Assembly (NCBI GenBank): GCA_902805635.1
Contig: CADCTC010000170.1
Span: 8,354-72,353 of the forward strand
Reading direction: 5' to 3'
DNA from: an uncultured Chloroflexota bacterium
GTDB lineage: Bacteria; Chloroflexota; UBA11872; UBA12225
DNA length: 64,000 nucleotides
The notes beneath the pieces are model-generated. The model saw nothing but the letters and a program-made list of their open reading frames with translations, had not been told where the DNA came from and made no database searches. Below are positions 27,647 to 36,982 of this stretch, one piece after another (position 1 is the stretch's first letter; each line of letters begins with the position of its first letter). The translations under genes and the position numbers were made by a program.

Positions 27647-28852
27647 ATGAGGTTTGCCCACCGCAATGCACCTCTACCGCCCATGCAAGTGACACGAGAA
27701 CAACCGAAGACCGGGGTGCTGACATTCCACCGCTGCATCAACTACGGCAGCTACTGGCAGGCGCGCTGCCTGGTGGAGGGACTGCGCGGGCGCGGCCTGG
27801 ACGCGGTCCTATTGGAGCACGACTCTCCGCGGGTGACGACGGCCGAGTGGCAGTGCGCCCTTCAACCGGTCTTGCCCGAGTACGTCCCGTACGCGGACCG
27901 GCTGCGGTATGGCGTGAAGTTGCTGAGATTCTTGCGTGCATTTGCCGCGCTGCCTCGCTCGCGCCGCTTCCCGCTCGATGATCCCGGCGGTGCGCGCGGC
28001 GCGAACGACGCCCCGGCCATGGATGCGTACCGCCTGGTGGTGGTCGGCAGCGATGAGGTCTGGAACCTGCGTCACCCCTGGTTCGGTGGGTGCGGGCTCT
28101 TCTGGGGAGAGGGAGTCCGTGCGAGCCGGCTGGTGTCGTACGCGGCGAGCTTTGGGAACCACGACACCGTGCTGGAGCCATGGTGGGCAGACCGGCTGCG
28201 GCGCTTCGACTCGATCTCTGTGCGCGACGAGAACTCGCTGGGCCTCATTCGGAGTGCGCTGGGGTTTGAGCCGGACCTCGTGCTCGATCCCTGTCTGCAG
28301 TTTTCTGAGCGGCTGCCGCAGCCGCAGGGACGTTGGCGCGGTCCACGCGAGCCGTTTGCGGCCGTCTATGGGCACAGCTTTACACCGTCGTTCGCACAGG
28401 AGGTGCGTCGCTGGGCGCATGGCCGTGGCCTCCCGCTTGTGAGCATCGGCTACCGCAATGCCTGGGCAGACGTGCAGTGGCTCACCGCCGGGCCGCACGA
28501 CTTCGCGCAGTGCATCGCCCGGGCCGAGGCGGTGGCGACCAACTTCTTCCACGGCTGCGTCTTCGCACTGGCGCACACGCGGCCGTTCGTCTGCGAGGCG
28601 TCGTCCTATCGTTCCATCAAGGTGCAGAACCTCATGGCGACGGTAGGGGGCGAGGCGCACGTGATGCGGGCAGAATCCCCACCGGAAGCGTACGACGCAC
28701 AGCTGGGCGAACCTCCTCACCCGGCGATGGCTAACACCATACGGCGGATGCGTGAATCCTCGAATCGCTACCTCGATCGTGCTGCCGGCGTGCACGGCGC
28801 CGGCAGAGGTGACCGTGCGCCGGAGGCGGAACCGGCGCCGCTGGCGGCCTGA
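27647..28852 (+). CDS. Polysaccharide pyruvyl transferase family protein
   Basis: TGVLTFHRCINYGSYWQARCLVEGLRGRGLDAVLLEHD; VVGSDEVWNLRHPWFGG; SYAASFGNHD; FDSISVRDENSLGLI; ATNFFHGCVFALAHTRPFV. Start uncertain. Confidence 0.93.
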   Translation: MRFAHRNAPLPPMQVTREQPKTGVLTFHRCINYGSYWQARCLVEGLRGRGLDAVLLEHDSPRVTTAEWQCALQPVLPEYVPYADRLRYGVKLLRFLRAFAALPRSRRFPLDDPGGARGANDAPAMDAYRLVVVGSDEVWNLRHPWFGGCGLFWGEGVRASRLVSYAASFGNHDTVLEPWWADRLRRFDSISVRDENSLGLIRSALGFEPDLVLDPCLQFSERLPQPQGRWRGPREPFAAVYGHSFTPSFAQEVRRWAHGRGLPLVSIGYRNAWADVQWLTAGPHDFAQCIARAEAVATNFFHGCVFALAHTRPFVCEASSYRSIKVQNLMATVGGEAHVMRAESPPEAYDAQLGEPPHPAMANTIRRMRESSNRYLDRAAGVHGAGRGDRAPEAEPAPLAA

Positions 28853-28856
28853 CGCC

Positions 28857-30293
28857 ATGGCAGCCGGCACCGATCTTCTCCTTTCTCCACACGACATCGT
28901 GCGCTCTGGCCTCTGCATCGGCTGTGGCAGCTGTGTGGCCCAGACAGCCGTGCACGCAAATGCCTCGCCGGAAGCCGACACGAGCTGGGCAGATCCGCAC
29001 GAGCCGCGGATGGAGCTGGACCGCTTTGGCCTGCTGAAGCCCGTGGGGGCGCCTGAGTGGTTCCGCCGCAAGTCGGCCGTGTTCACGCGCACGTGCCCGT
29101 TCTCGCCGGCGGCGCGCGACGAGGATGAGCTCGCCGCGGACCTGTTCGCCGACGCGCCAATGCAGGACCCGCGCGTGGGGCGGTATCTGTCGGCGTACGT
29201 GGGCTACGCGTCCGAAGGCGGGTTCCGTGATCGGGGCAGCTCCGGCGGCATGGTTAGCTGGGTGCTGGCGGAGCTCATGCGCGCCGGACTGGTCGACGGC
29301 GTGGTCCACGTCGCCGAGTCCGCCGACCCGCAGGCCGCCGGGCGCTTCTTCCGCTACCGAGTGTCGCGCACCGAAGAAGAGCTCCGCGCCGGCGCAAAGT
29401 CGCGCTACTACCCGATCGAGCTGTCCGATGTGCTCCAAACCATCCGCACCATCCCCGGCCGCTACGCGGTGGTCGGCATCCCCTGTTTCATCAAGGCGGT
29501 GCAGCTACTGCGCCGCGAGGACCCGGTAATTCAGGAGCGCGTGGCATTCACGCTGGGGCTCTTCTGCGGCCACATGAAGAGCGCGCGATTTGTGGAGAGC
29601 TTCGCCTGGCAGATGGGCGTCTCCGTGGCGGACGTGCAGCGGGTCGAGTTCCGCCTCAAAGACGCTACCCGCCCCGCCAGCTGGTACACCGCGCAGCTCA
29701 CGCTGCGCGACGGCAGCACCGTGAAGAAGGACTGGTGGCACCTGGCAGACGGTGACTGGGGCGCGGGTTTCTTCCAGAGCTCCGCCTGCAACTTCTGCGA
29801 CGACGTGGTGGCGGAGACAGCCGACGTCTCGTTCGGCGATGCGTGGGTAGAACCCTATTCGTCCGACGGGAACGGAACCAACGTCGTGGTGGTGCGCTCC
29901 CTTGCCGTGGACGAGCTCGTGTCTGCAGGCATCCGGGAGGGCCGCCTCACGCTGGAGCCGGTGGACAGCGCTTTCGTGGCACAAACACAGGCCGCCGGTC
30001 TCCGCCAGCGACGTGAGGGGCTCGCGTACCGCCTGACATGGCGTCGCTCCGGTGTACACCCACGCAAGCGCGTGGCTCCTGATGCCACGTCAGCCACACC
30101 ACGGCGCAAGCTGACGTACCGGATGCGCGCCATCATCTCCGCGTGGAGCCACCGCATGTTCTGGCTCGCTCGCGTTACCGGCCGGCCGCAGCTCTATACA
30201 CAGTGGGCGCGCGGCGCAGTCGCCGTCTACCACGGGCTGGCCTATTCGCGTGGCAGGGTTGGCGCTGTGATGGAATGGGCACACTTGCGCTAA
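28857..30293 (+). CDS. Coenzyme F420 hydrogenase/dehydrogenase beta subunit (FrhB-like) family protein
   Basis: CIGCGSCV; GSSGGMVSWVLAELMRAGLVDGVVHV; YAVVGIPCFIKAVQLLRREDP; GLFCGHMKSARFVESFAWQMGV; CNFCDDVVAETADVSFGDAW. Confidence 0.92.
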   Translation: MAAGTDLLLSPHDIVRSGLCIGCGSCVAQTAVHANASPEADTSWADPHEPRMELDRFGLLKPVGAPEWFRRKSAVFTRTCPFSPAARDEDELAADLFADAPMQDPRVGRYLSAYVGYASEGGFRDRGSSGGMVSWVLAELMRAGLVDGVVHVAESADPQAAGRFFRYRVSRTEEELRAGAKSRYYPIELSDVLQTIRTIPGRYAVVGIPCFIKAVQLLRREDPVIQERVAFTLGLFCGHMKSARFVESFAWQMGVSVADVQRVEFRLKDATRPASWYTAQLTLRDGSTVKKDWWHLADGDWGAGFFQSSACNFCDDVVAETADVSFGDAWVEPYSSDGNGTNVVVVRSLAVDELVSAGIREGRLTLEPVDSAFVAQTQAAGLRQRREGLAYRLTWRRSGVHPRKRVAPDATSATPRRKLTYRMRAIISAWSHRMFWLARVTGRPQLYTQWARGAVAVYHGLAYSRGRVGAVMEWAHLR

Positions 30294-30367
30294 GGCGCAG
30301 CGCAGCAGAAGAGTGGGGCAATGCCATTTCACCGGGCTGGCAGTGGGGCAAGCACAGCCGGAGTGGC

Positions 30368-31318
30368 ATGGCTCTTGCTGCCGTACCGGCCGCAATGGTG
30401 GAGACAGTGGGGAAGCTGCAGGCGGCACATCGCGCGGGACGGCAGGGAACCAATGGCAGGGCAAGGGGCACAGGAGCAAACGGCACGGCCGTGATCCGCG
30501 CGGCGGAGTCAGCAGAGGCACAGGTGCTTCGGAGAGAGATCGACGCGATTGGTCCCTGGTTCCACAACCTGCGGCTCCCGGTCGACGGCGCTGCCGGGGA
30601 GCACGCGGAGACGGCGCCAGATCACCCCTTAGGGGATTTCCCGAGTGTGTTCTGGAGTGCGTTCGGCCAAGCGGTGCCCGACGATCTCACCGGCAAGTCC
30701 GTGCTGGACATTGGCTGCAACGGGGGCTTCTACTCCTTTGAAATGCAGCGCCGCGGCGCTGCGCGCGTGTTGGGCATCGATCACGACCCCGTCTACCTGC
30801 GCCAGGCCGAATTTGCGCGCGAGCGCCTTGGGCTGAGCGCGCGCGACGTGGAGTTCCGTCGCCTGGGCGTCTACGACGTGGACCAACTCGCGGAGCAGTT
30901 CGACCTGGTCTTCTTCATGGGGGTTTTGTATCACCTACGCCACCCGCTGTACGCCCTGGAGAAGGTGGCCGGGCTGGTGCGCTGCCCAGGCGGTCGCCTG
31001 GTGTTCCAGACGATGGAGCGCGGCGTGCAGGAGACGGTGCAGGTGGCGGAAGATTACCCTTTCGCCGAACGCGGGATCTTCTACGACGAGCGCTTCCCGC
31101 GCATGTACTTTGTGGAGCACCGCTACGCGGGCGACTGGACCAACTGGTGGATCCCCAACCCTGCGGCCACGCAAGCAATGCTCCGCAGCTGCGGGCTCGA
31201 CATCGTGGAACGCCCGTGTGGCGAAGTGTACGTCTGCGCCCCCAAGGATGCCGTACGACTCTGGGGCAGGACAGGCGCAGCCGTGCCGGCCGACGGGCTA
31301 GCCAGATCTAGCGACTGA
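30368..31318 (+). CDS. Class I SAM-dependent methyltransferase (DUF1698/CmoB-like)
   Basis: LTGKSVLDIGCNGGFYSFEMQRRGAARVLGIDHDPVYLRQAEFA; FDLVFFMGVLYHLRHPLYALEKVAGLV. Start uncertain. Confidence 0.9.
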   Translation: MALAAVPAAMVETVGKLQAAHRAGRQGTNGRARGTGANGTAVIRAAESAEAQVLRREIDAIGPWFHNLRLPVDGAAGEHAETAPDHPLGDFPSVFWSAFGQAVPDDLTGKSVLDIGCNGGFYSFEMQRRGAARVLGIDHDPVYLRQAEFARERLGLSARDVEFRRLGVYDVDQLAEQFDLVFFMGVLYHLRHPLYALEKVAGLVRCPGGRLVFQTMERGVQETVQVAEDYPFAERGIFYDERFPRMYFVEHRYAGDWTNWWIPNPAATQAMLRSCGLDIVERPCGEVYVCAPKDAVRLWGRTGAAVPADGLARSSD

Positions 31319-32420
31319 GTGCCGGAACCGCAGCGGGCCGCGCGATCTCCCGCTGCACCACCTGCTCGAACCGTTCGGCGCGCGAGGCGTAGGTGTGGTC
31401 GCGCTCCACGCGGGCACGAGCCCGGCGGCCGATCTCACGCGCTGACCCGGCTGGCGTGTTCCGCAAGTGACGCACGATGTCTTCTGCGTTCTCCGCGACG
31501 AGGATCTCCTGGTCAGGGACGAAGAACTGGTCCACGCCGATCCAGCTGTCCGTAACGAGGCAGCTAGCGCAGCCGGCGGCCTCGAAGACGCGCGTGGCGG
31601 GACTGTAGCCAAGGCGCGCCATGTCCTCGCGTGTGATGTTCAGCACCATACGCGCTGAGCAGTTCCAGGCGCGGTGTTCGCCTGTGGGCACATGGCCAAT
31701 CGCGCGCACGTTTGGAGGCAGGTCCACCCACTCGTGCCAGCCCGAGCCGCCCAAGACGAACGTCATCTCGGGCGCCAGGCGCGCGGCGCGGAAGAACAAG
31801 TCGTGCACGCGCTGCTCGCGGTCGGGCAGCCGGTTGCCCATGAAGAGCAGGTCGCACGCGCGCTCCGGCACCGGCGGCACGGCGTAGTAGTCGTCCAGGT
31901 CCACCGCGTTGTAGACCAGGTGTGCAGCGCGCGCACCCAGCCGGGCGTAGCTCTGTTGCACTGGGGGGCCGCCGCCGTAGAGCAGCACCATATCGAACCG
32001 CGGCACTAGCGCGCGGAAGGTGGTCGGGTCATCCTCCGGCTCGGCGAACGCCGCCGCCAGGGTGGCCGGCGCATCCACGTCCCAGAAGGCAACCAGCGTT
32101 CCAGTCTGCTGGAGCGCCAGCACGCCCCGCGCGAGCTCCAGCTCCCAGCCGCCCACTCCACTGAACTTGGCGACGAAGTCCGAGGCGCGCGCACGCTCCA
32201 GCTCGTGCGCCAGGTCATCCCAGCCCCGGCAGACGCGCACCTCGGCGTACGGCGGGTCATCCACAAGGTCGCGGTGCTGCTGCCGGTCGTAGATATCCGG
32301 CTCCACAAAGGTAATCTCATGCCCCCGCGCGTGCAGCGCGCGGCACAGTCCGCGGTAGTACGTGGCTGCGCCGTTCCAGTACGCCGAGACGATGCTGGAG
32401 CCGAAGATGGTGATCTTCAT
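31308..32420 (-). CDS. CgeB-family glycosyltransferase (copy 1)
   Basis: MKITIFGSSIVSAYWNGAATYYRGLCRALHARGHEITFVEPD; LGYSPATRVFEAAGCASCLVTDSWIGVDQFF. Confidence 0.9.
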   Translation of the reverse strand: MKITIFGSSIVSAYWNGAATYYRGLCRALHARGHEITFVEPDIYDRQQHRDLVDDPPYAEVRVCRGWDDLAHELERARASDFVAKFSGVGGWELELARGVLALQQTGTLVAFWDVDAPATLAAAFAEPEDDPTTFRALVPRFDMVLLYGGGPPVQQSYARLGARAAHLVYNAVDLDDYYAVPPVPERACDLLFMGNRLPDREQRVHDLFFRAARLAPEMTFVLGGSGWHEWVDLPPNVRAIGHVPTGEHRAWNCSARMVLNITREDMARLGYSPATRVFEAAGCASCLVTDSWIGVDQFFVPDQEILVAENAEDIVRHLRNTPAGSAREIGRRARARVERDHTYASRAERFEQVVQREIARPAAVPALSR

Positions 32421-33628
32421 CTTGCGAGCGCGGCGTGTCGTGGCGCAGAGATGGCTTTCTGCTGAGGGCTGGGGACGGCGATGGCTGTCTGCGGCTGGCG
32501 AAGCCGGGCCACAATTGTGAGTAGCTGCTCGGCGCGATGACGGCACGTGTGGTGGGCCAGCACGCGCGCAACACCGCTGCGCCCCAGCTTCTCGCGCGCG
32601 TCGTGGTCGTGCCACAGCCAGTCCAGTGCTTCGAGCATGTCCTTCTTGGTGTCCACTACCAAGTAGTCCTGGCCCTCGCGGAACAGCCCATCCACATCCG
32701 GCCAGCGCGTGCTAACCAGTGCCGTGCCGCACGCCAGCGCCTCGAAGACGCGGATGGTGGGGATGCCAGGCAGGGCCTGCATGTACTGCTGGCGCACCAC
32801 GTGCAGCGCCACCCGTGTCTGGGCGAACGCCTGCGGCGCGTCGGCATTGGGCAGCCAGCCGCGGTACTCCACGCCGTAGTGGCGGCGCAGTTGGTCCAGC
32901 ACCTCCGGTGGGTAGCGCACGCCGTAGATGGCGAAGCGGCGCGCGCCGCGGAAACGCCGCGCCGGGCGCAGCAAGTACTCGCGCAGCTCACGTGCGCGGT
33001 CTTCGTCACCCCAGTTGCCGATGAAAAGCGCGTCATCCACCGGGCGCTCCAGGTCGGGCGGTGCAGGGTGAAAGAGCGCTACGTCCGCCGCCTCGTGCAC
33101 CACGTGCACGTCGGCGACGCCACGCCGGCGGTACTCGGCGGCGATGGATGGCCCATACGCCAGCACCGAATCGAACCGCTCCAGCCCCAGCCGCTCCACC
33201 GCCTCGGGCTGAGTCAGGATGCGGTAGTGGGTGTCATGGAAGAAGAGCAGGAACCCGCAGCGGCGCTTGAGGCGGGCCAGCAGCTCCACCAACTGCGGAT
33301 TTTCCACCCCCGGCCACTCGTGAACCACCACCACGTCTACCCCGGCCAGCTCCTCCGCCAACCGGCGCTCCAGTGCCGCCGTCTCGGTCGGGGTAGGGTC
33401 GTACAGGCGAGTCGTCACGAACGGGAAGCGCCGGCGGAACGCCACCAGCGGCGACAGACCGTGCTCGGCTACTAGGTTGGAGACGGACCAGCCGCGCCGC
33501 TCCTCGTAGACGACCGCCTCGTGTCCCATCTGGACGAGCGAGCGGACCATGCCCCGCAGGAAATGTGCATTCCCGTGGTTCCAGTCCGAGCGGACCGAGT
33601 GATAGAAGAGTGCGAAGCGCAAGCTCAT
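32417..33628 (-). CDS. CgeB-family glycosyltransferase (copy 2)
   Basis: MSLRFALFYHSVRSDWNHGNAHFLRGMVRSLVQMGHEAVVYEERRGWS; PTIRVFEALACGTALVSTRWPDVDGLF. ATGA overlap with copy 1. Confidence 0.9.
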   Translation of the reverse strand: MSLRFALFYHSVRSDWNHGNAHFLRGMVRSLVQMGHEAVVYEERRGWSVSNLVAEHGLSPLVAFRRRFPFVTTRLYDPTPTETAALERRLAEELAGVDVVVVHEWPGVENPQLVELLARLKRRCGFLLFFHDTHYRILTQPEAVERLGLERFDSVLAYGPSIAAEYRRRGVADVHVVHEAADVALFHPAPPDLERPVDDALFIGNWGDEDRARELREYLLRPARRFRGARRFAIYGVRYPPEVLDQLRRHYGVEYRGWLPNADAPQAFAQTRVALHVVRQQYMQALPGIPTIRVFEALACGTALVSTRWPDVDGLFREGQDYLVVDTKKDMLEALDWLWHDHDAREKLGRSGVARVLAHHTCRHRAEQLLTIVARLRQPQTAIAVPSPQQKAISAPRHAALAR

Positions 33629-33643
33629 CCTCCGTCAGAAAGT

Positions 33644-34960
33644 TCAGGGTGTCGGCGTCTGGTGCAGTGCGTCAGGCCTTGGGAGTGGCCGCGGCGCACT
33701 GGCTACGGCAGCCAAGGGTTCCACCAACTGCTCAGTCGAACGAGCGCCGCCGGACCGCGTTGCGCCAAGTAGCTCACGATACAGGCCAAGATAGGCGGCG
33801 GCCATGCGCTCGTGCGTGTAGCGCGCCCGGACTCGGGCGTGCGCCAGCGTGGCGTAGTGCGTCACCGTTGGGCGGTCGCCGGACAGGCGCTCGAGCAGCG
33901 CCGCCAGCGCCCCCGGCGTGTTGCGCTCGAAGTAGAGCGCCGCCGGACCCCAGACCTCGCGATACGAAGGGATGTCATTGGCCACCACCGCACACCCCGC
34001 CAGCGCCGCCTCGGCCGGTCCGAGCCCAAACGGGTCGTAGCTGGCCGGAGCGATGCACAGCGCCGCCCGGCCGAGCAGGCTGGCCAGCGCGTGTTTGTCC
34101 AGGAAACCGCTGTAACTCAGGCCCGGTGCCGCGGGCATGGCGGATGGCGGGCGGCCGGGCTCGACCACCTCGCCCGCCACCTCCAGGCGCCAGGGACGGC
34201 GGCACAGCCGCAACGCCTCAGCCACCAGCTTGACGTTCTTGGCTTCGTCCCACGCACGCCCCGCCACCGTCACGGCCAGGTCGTCCTGGCGACCGACCTC
34301 TTGCGTTTCATCGTCCGCATTGACCGAGTCCACGGGCAGCGCGACGGCGTTGTGCACCACGTGCGGCGTGCGATCGAGCTGGTAGTGGCGCGTGATCTCG
34401 CCGGCCAGGAAACCGGACGGGCACACCACGGCGTCCGCCTGCTGCAGCGCGTGCCGCGCCAGGTCCAGCTGCCAGCGCAAGTAGTCCGGCAGAGTGCGCG
34501 GCGCCTCACCACCGTCCTTCACCCACGTCCACCACGTCACCAGGTCGCTGTGCACTCCCAGCAGCACCGGCGGCCGGCGCCCACCTTGGCCGCCACCTGC
34601 GCCACTCGTCCGGCCCAGCGCCTCGCCCACGCCGGCCAGCCCCAATTGGTTCACGTGTACCAGGTCCGCGCGCCATTCGGCTGCCAGCGCGCCGGCAGCG
34701 GCTCGGTGGCGCTCCAGCCAGTCACGCCCGCCCTCCATCCACTCCAGGCGCCCATCCAGCTGGCGCAGCGCCAGGCCCGGCACGGCGCGTGCGGCGGCCA
34801 CCTGCGACTCCGCCGGAGGCGGCCCCACCACGGCCAGCAGCACCTTCGCCTGGCCAGAGTGCCCCAGCGCCTGCGCGAGCGCCAGGCACGAGTCCCAGAC
34901 GCCGCCCACAGCGTCAGTCACCAGCAGCACGCGCAGCGGGTCAGACACGCGATCACGCAT
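33644..34960 (-). CDS. Glycosyltransferase family 4
   Basis: RVLLVTDAVGGVWDSCLALAQAL; VVCPSGFLAGEITRHYQLDRTPHVVHNAV; PASYDPFGLGPAEAALAGCAVVANDIPSYREVWG. Confidence 0.93.
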   Translation of the reverse strand: MRDRVSDPLRVLLVTDAVGGVWDSCLALAQALGHSGQAKVLLAVVGPPPAESQVAAARAVPGLALRQLDGRLEWMEGGRDWLERHRAAAGALAAEWRADLVHVNQLGLAGVGEALGRTSGAGGGQGGRRPPVLLGVHSDLVTWWTWVKDGGEAPRTLPDYLRWQLDLARHALQQADAVVCPSGFLAGEITRHYQLDRTPHVVHNAVALPVDSVNADDETQEVGRQDDLAVTVAGRAWDEAKNVKLVAEALRLCRRPWRLEVAGEVVEPGRPPSAMPAAPGLSYSGFLDKHALASLLGRAALCIAPASYDPFGLGPAEAALAGCAVVANDIPSYREVWGPAALYFERNTPGALAALLERLSGDRPTVTHYATLAHARVRARYTHERMAAAYLGLYRELLGATRSGGARSTEQLVEPLAAVASAPRPLPRPDALHQTPTP

Positions 34961-35837
34961 AGCGGCGGGCCACCTGCTGGCAAAAGTAGGCGAACTCACC
35001 GGGATCGATTGGCGGGCTGGTGTGGTCCGCGCGCAAGCCGCGGCTGGGCGGCGTGAAGCACAGCGTCGCCGTCACCTCGAATGGATCGAGCGCGCGCATC
35101 ATCTGGTCGAAGAACTCCCAGCCACCCGGCACGCACGAGTCCCCCCAGCTCAGGCCCGTGCGCAGTGAGCGCACGCCCAGCCGCTTGAGCCATGAAACGG
35201 TCCGGTCCAGCTGCTCGTAGTCGCCCAGGTGGATCCACTGCACCAACCCCCACTCCGGAGGAAAGTGGCGCAGCGCCAGCTTGGGCGTGCCGTCCGCGGT
35301 GAGCAGGCCGAAGTAGAAGTGCCGGAAGTACGACGATCCCTCGGCCTGCTTGTGGCGCGTCGTCGCGTCACGTGTGTGTGGCAGATCGAAGAGCGAGTAC
35401 CAGAAGATCTCGTCCACCAGCGGCGGGAGCAGCTGCATCGTCTTTTGCAGCCCGATCTCCTGGACCTCCTCGCACCCAAAGCTGCTCGTCCCCACCTCGG
35501 TGGCCCAGATGGGCAGGTCGGTCACCGCTCGAATCTCGGCGACGCGCTCCGGCCACTGGTCGATCGGCCACAGGTGCCAGTCGAACGGAAAGCCGTGGAT
35601 CGCCACCGCATCCACGTGCTGCTTTAAGTCGTGGCCGTTGACGAGACGGTCCATGAAATTCGCGTCGATCGGCGCGATCCCACCCAGCACCACCGGGAGC
35701 CCCGGCGCCTCGCGGTGCAGCTCGGCGGCGCTCCAGCGCACCATCTGCGCGTAGATGGACCACTCGGGATCGAGCGTGAAGTCCCAATGGGAGAGGTTAT
35801 TCGGCTCGTTCCAGAGCATGACGGCACGCAGCGTCAC
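34953..35837 (-). CDS. TIM-barrel glycoside-hydrolase-like protein with apparently circularly permuted motif order (copy A)
   Basis: Starts MTLRAVMLWNEPNNLSHWDFTLDPEW; then IWATEVGTSSFGCEEV; IFWYSLFDLP; ends LGVRSLRTGLSWGD...TLCFTPPSRGLRADHTSPPIDPGEFAYFCQQVARRYA. Confidence 0.8.
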   Translation of the reverse strand: MTLRAVMLWNEPNNLSHWDFTLDPEWSIYAQMVRWSAAELHREAPGLPVVLGGIAPIDANFMDRLVNGHDLKQHVDAVAIHGFPFDWHLWPIDQWPERVAEIRAVTDLPIWATEVGTSSFGCEEVQEIGLQKTMQLLPPLVDEIFWYSLFDLPHTRDATTRHKQAEGSSYFRHFYFGLLTADGTPKLALRHFPPEWGLVQWIHLGDYEQLDRTVSWLKRLGVRSLRTGLSWGDSCVPGGWEFFDQMMRALDPFEVTATLCFTPPSRGLRADHTSPPIDPGEFAYFCQQVARRYA

Positions 35838-36982
35838 GCGGCCTCCCCTCCTGCCACATGGCTCATGGTTCGCAGCGGCGACGCATCGGGCACAGTGGGC
35901 ACATCAGGGGTATGCCCCCCGGCAGGGACACCCAGCTCCGCCAGCAGCTGGTGCAGCTGGTCTACGCGCTGAACGTACGTGTGGCCGGCCAGGATGCGCC
36001 GCCGCGCGGCGTCGCCCATGCGGCGGCGCTCGACGTCGGGCACGTCAAATGCGGCCAGCACGTCATCACGGGTCGTGGCCACCAGCGCCTCACGTCCGGC
36101 TACAAAGAACGTCTGGAACCCCGGCCAGCTATCTGAGATGAGCGGCGCGCCACACGCAGCGGCCTCGAAGAGCGTCACAGAGGGCGACCAGCCGATGTGG
36201 CGCATCTGCCGGCGCGTCGCCTTGACCTGCCAGGCGCAGCTGGCATGAAATGCGGCGTGCTCCGGCGGGCTAACGTGCGCGAAGTGCGCGACGTTGGGCG
36301 GCAGCGCAATCTCCGCCGGGTACTGCGGCCCTGCCAGCGCGAACCGCCGCTCCGGGCAGAGCCGCGCCGGAGCCAGGAACAGCTCGTCCACCATGTCCTG
36401 GCGCGCGTCCGAGTACGTCCCCATGTAGCCAAGGTCGCAGCGGAAGCGCTCGTCGGGCGCCACCGGCCGGTAGAGCGCGGCGTCGACCGCGCAGTAGAAC
36501 GGCTCTACCCGCCGCGCGCCGAACGCGCGCAGCTCGTCCAGCACCGGGCCGCCGCCGAAGGACAGCACCAGGTCGAAGCGCGCAAGCTGGTCGGCGCGCA
36601 GGTAGTCGGTGCGCCCCACCTGGCGGAACTGCTCAAGCGTGACTGGTGTGTCGATGTCGTAGTAGACGAGCAGCGCGCGCGTTGCACCCGGCAGCCAGTC
36701 CGCGATCGCCACGCCATCGACGGCGTAGCTGCCCAGCACTACCACGTCCGCTCCGGCCACAGCAGCCTCCACCGCGGGAGGCGGCCACGCGTCGTAGCGC
36801 CGGATGTCGCAGTAGTCCGCCTGTGGCAGGTCGCAGTTGGCGTCGTACCACTGCGTGCGCCGCTCGTAGAACGTCACGTCGTGCCCGCGCGCCGCCAGCT
36901 CGCGCACCAGGCCGCGGAACGTCGTCGCGTGGCCGTTTCCCCAGCTGCTCGCTATAGACAGGCCGAAGAACACGAAGTTCAT
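35834..36982 (-). CDS. CgeB-family glycosyltransferase (copy 3)
   Basis: MNFVFFGLSIASSWGNGHATTFRGLVRELAARGHDVTFYERRTQWY; IGWSPSVTLFEAAACGAPLISDSWPGFQTFF. Confidence 0.92.
   Translation of the reverse strand: MNFVFFGLSIASSWGNGHATTFRGLVRELAARGHDVTFYERRTQWYDANCDLPQADYCDIRRYDAWPPPAVEAAVAGADVVVLGSYAVDGVAIADWLPGATRALLVYYDIDTPVTLEQFRQVGRTDYLRADQLARFDLVLSFGGGPVLDELRAFGARRVEPFYCAVDAALYRPVAPDERFRCDLGYMGTYSDARQDMVDELFLAPARLCPERRFALAGPQYPAEIALPPNVAHFAHVSPPEHAAFHASCAWQVKATRRQMRHIGWSPSVTLFEAAACGAPLISDSWPGFQTFFVAGREALVATTRDDVLAAFDVPDVERRRMGDAARRRILAGHTYVQRVDQLHQLLAELGVPAGGHTPDVPTVPDASPLRTMSHVAGGEAA

Noticed and set aside
27809-29092. 427-aa minus-strand ORF
   Set aside because: Antisense to the pyruvyl transferase and FrhB-like genes; no motif.
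32537-33475. 312-aa plus-strand ORF
   Set aside because: Antisense to CgeB copy 2 with shadow composition.
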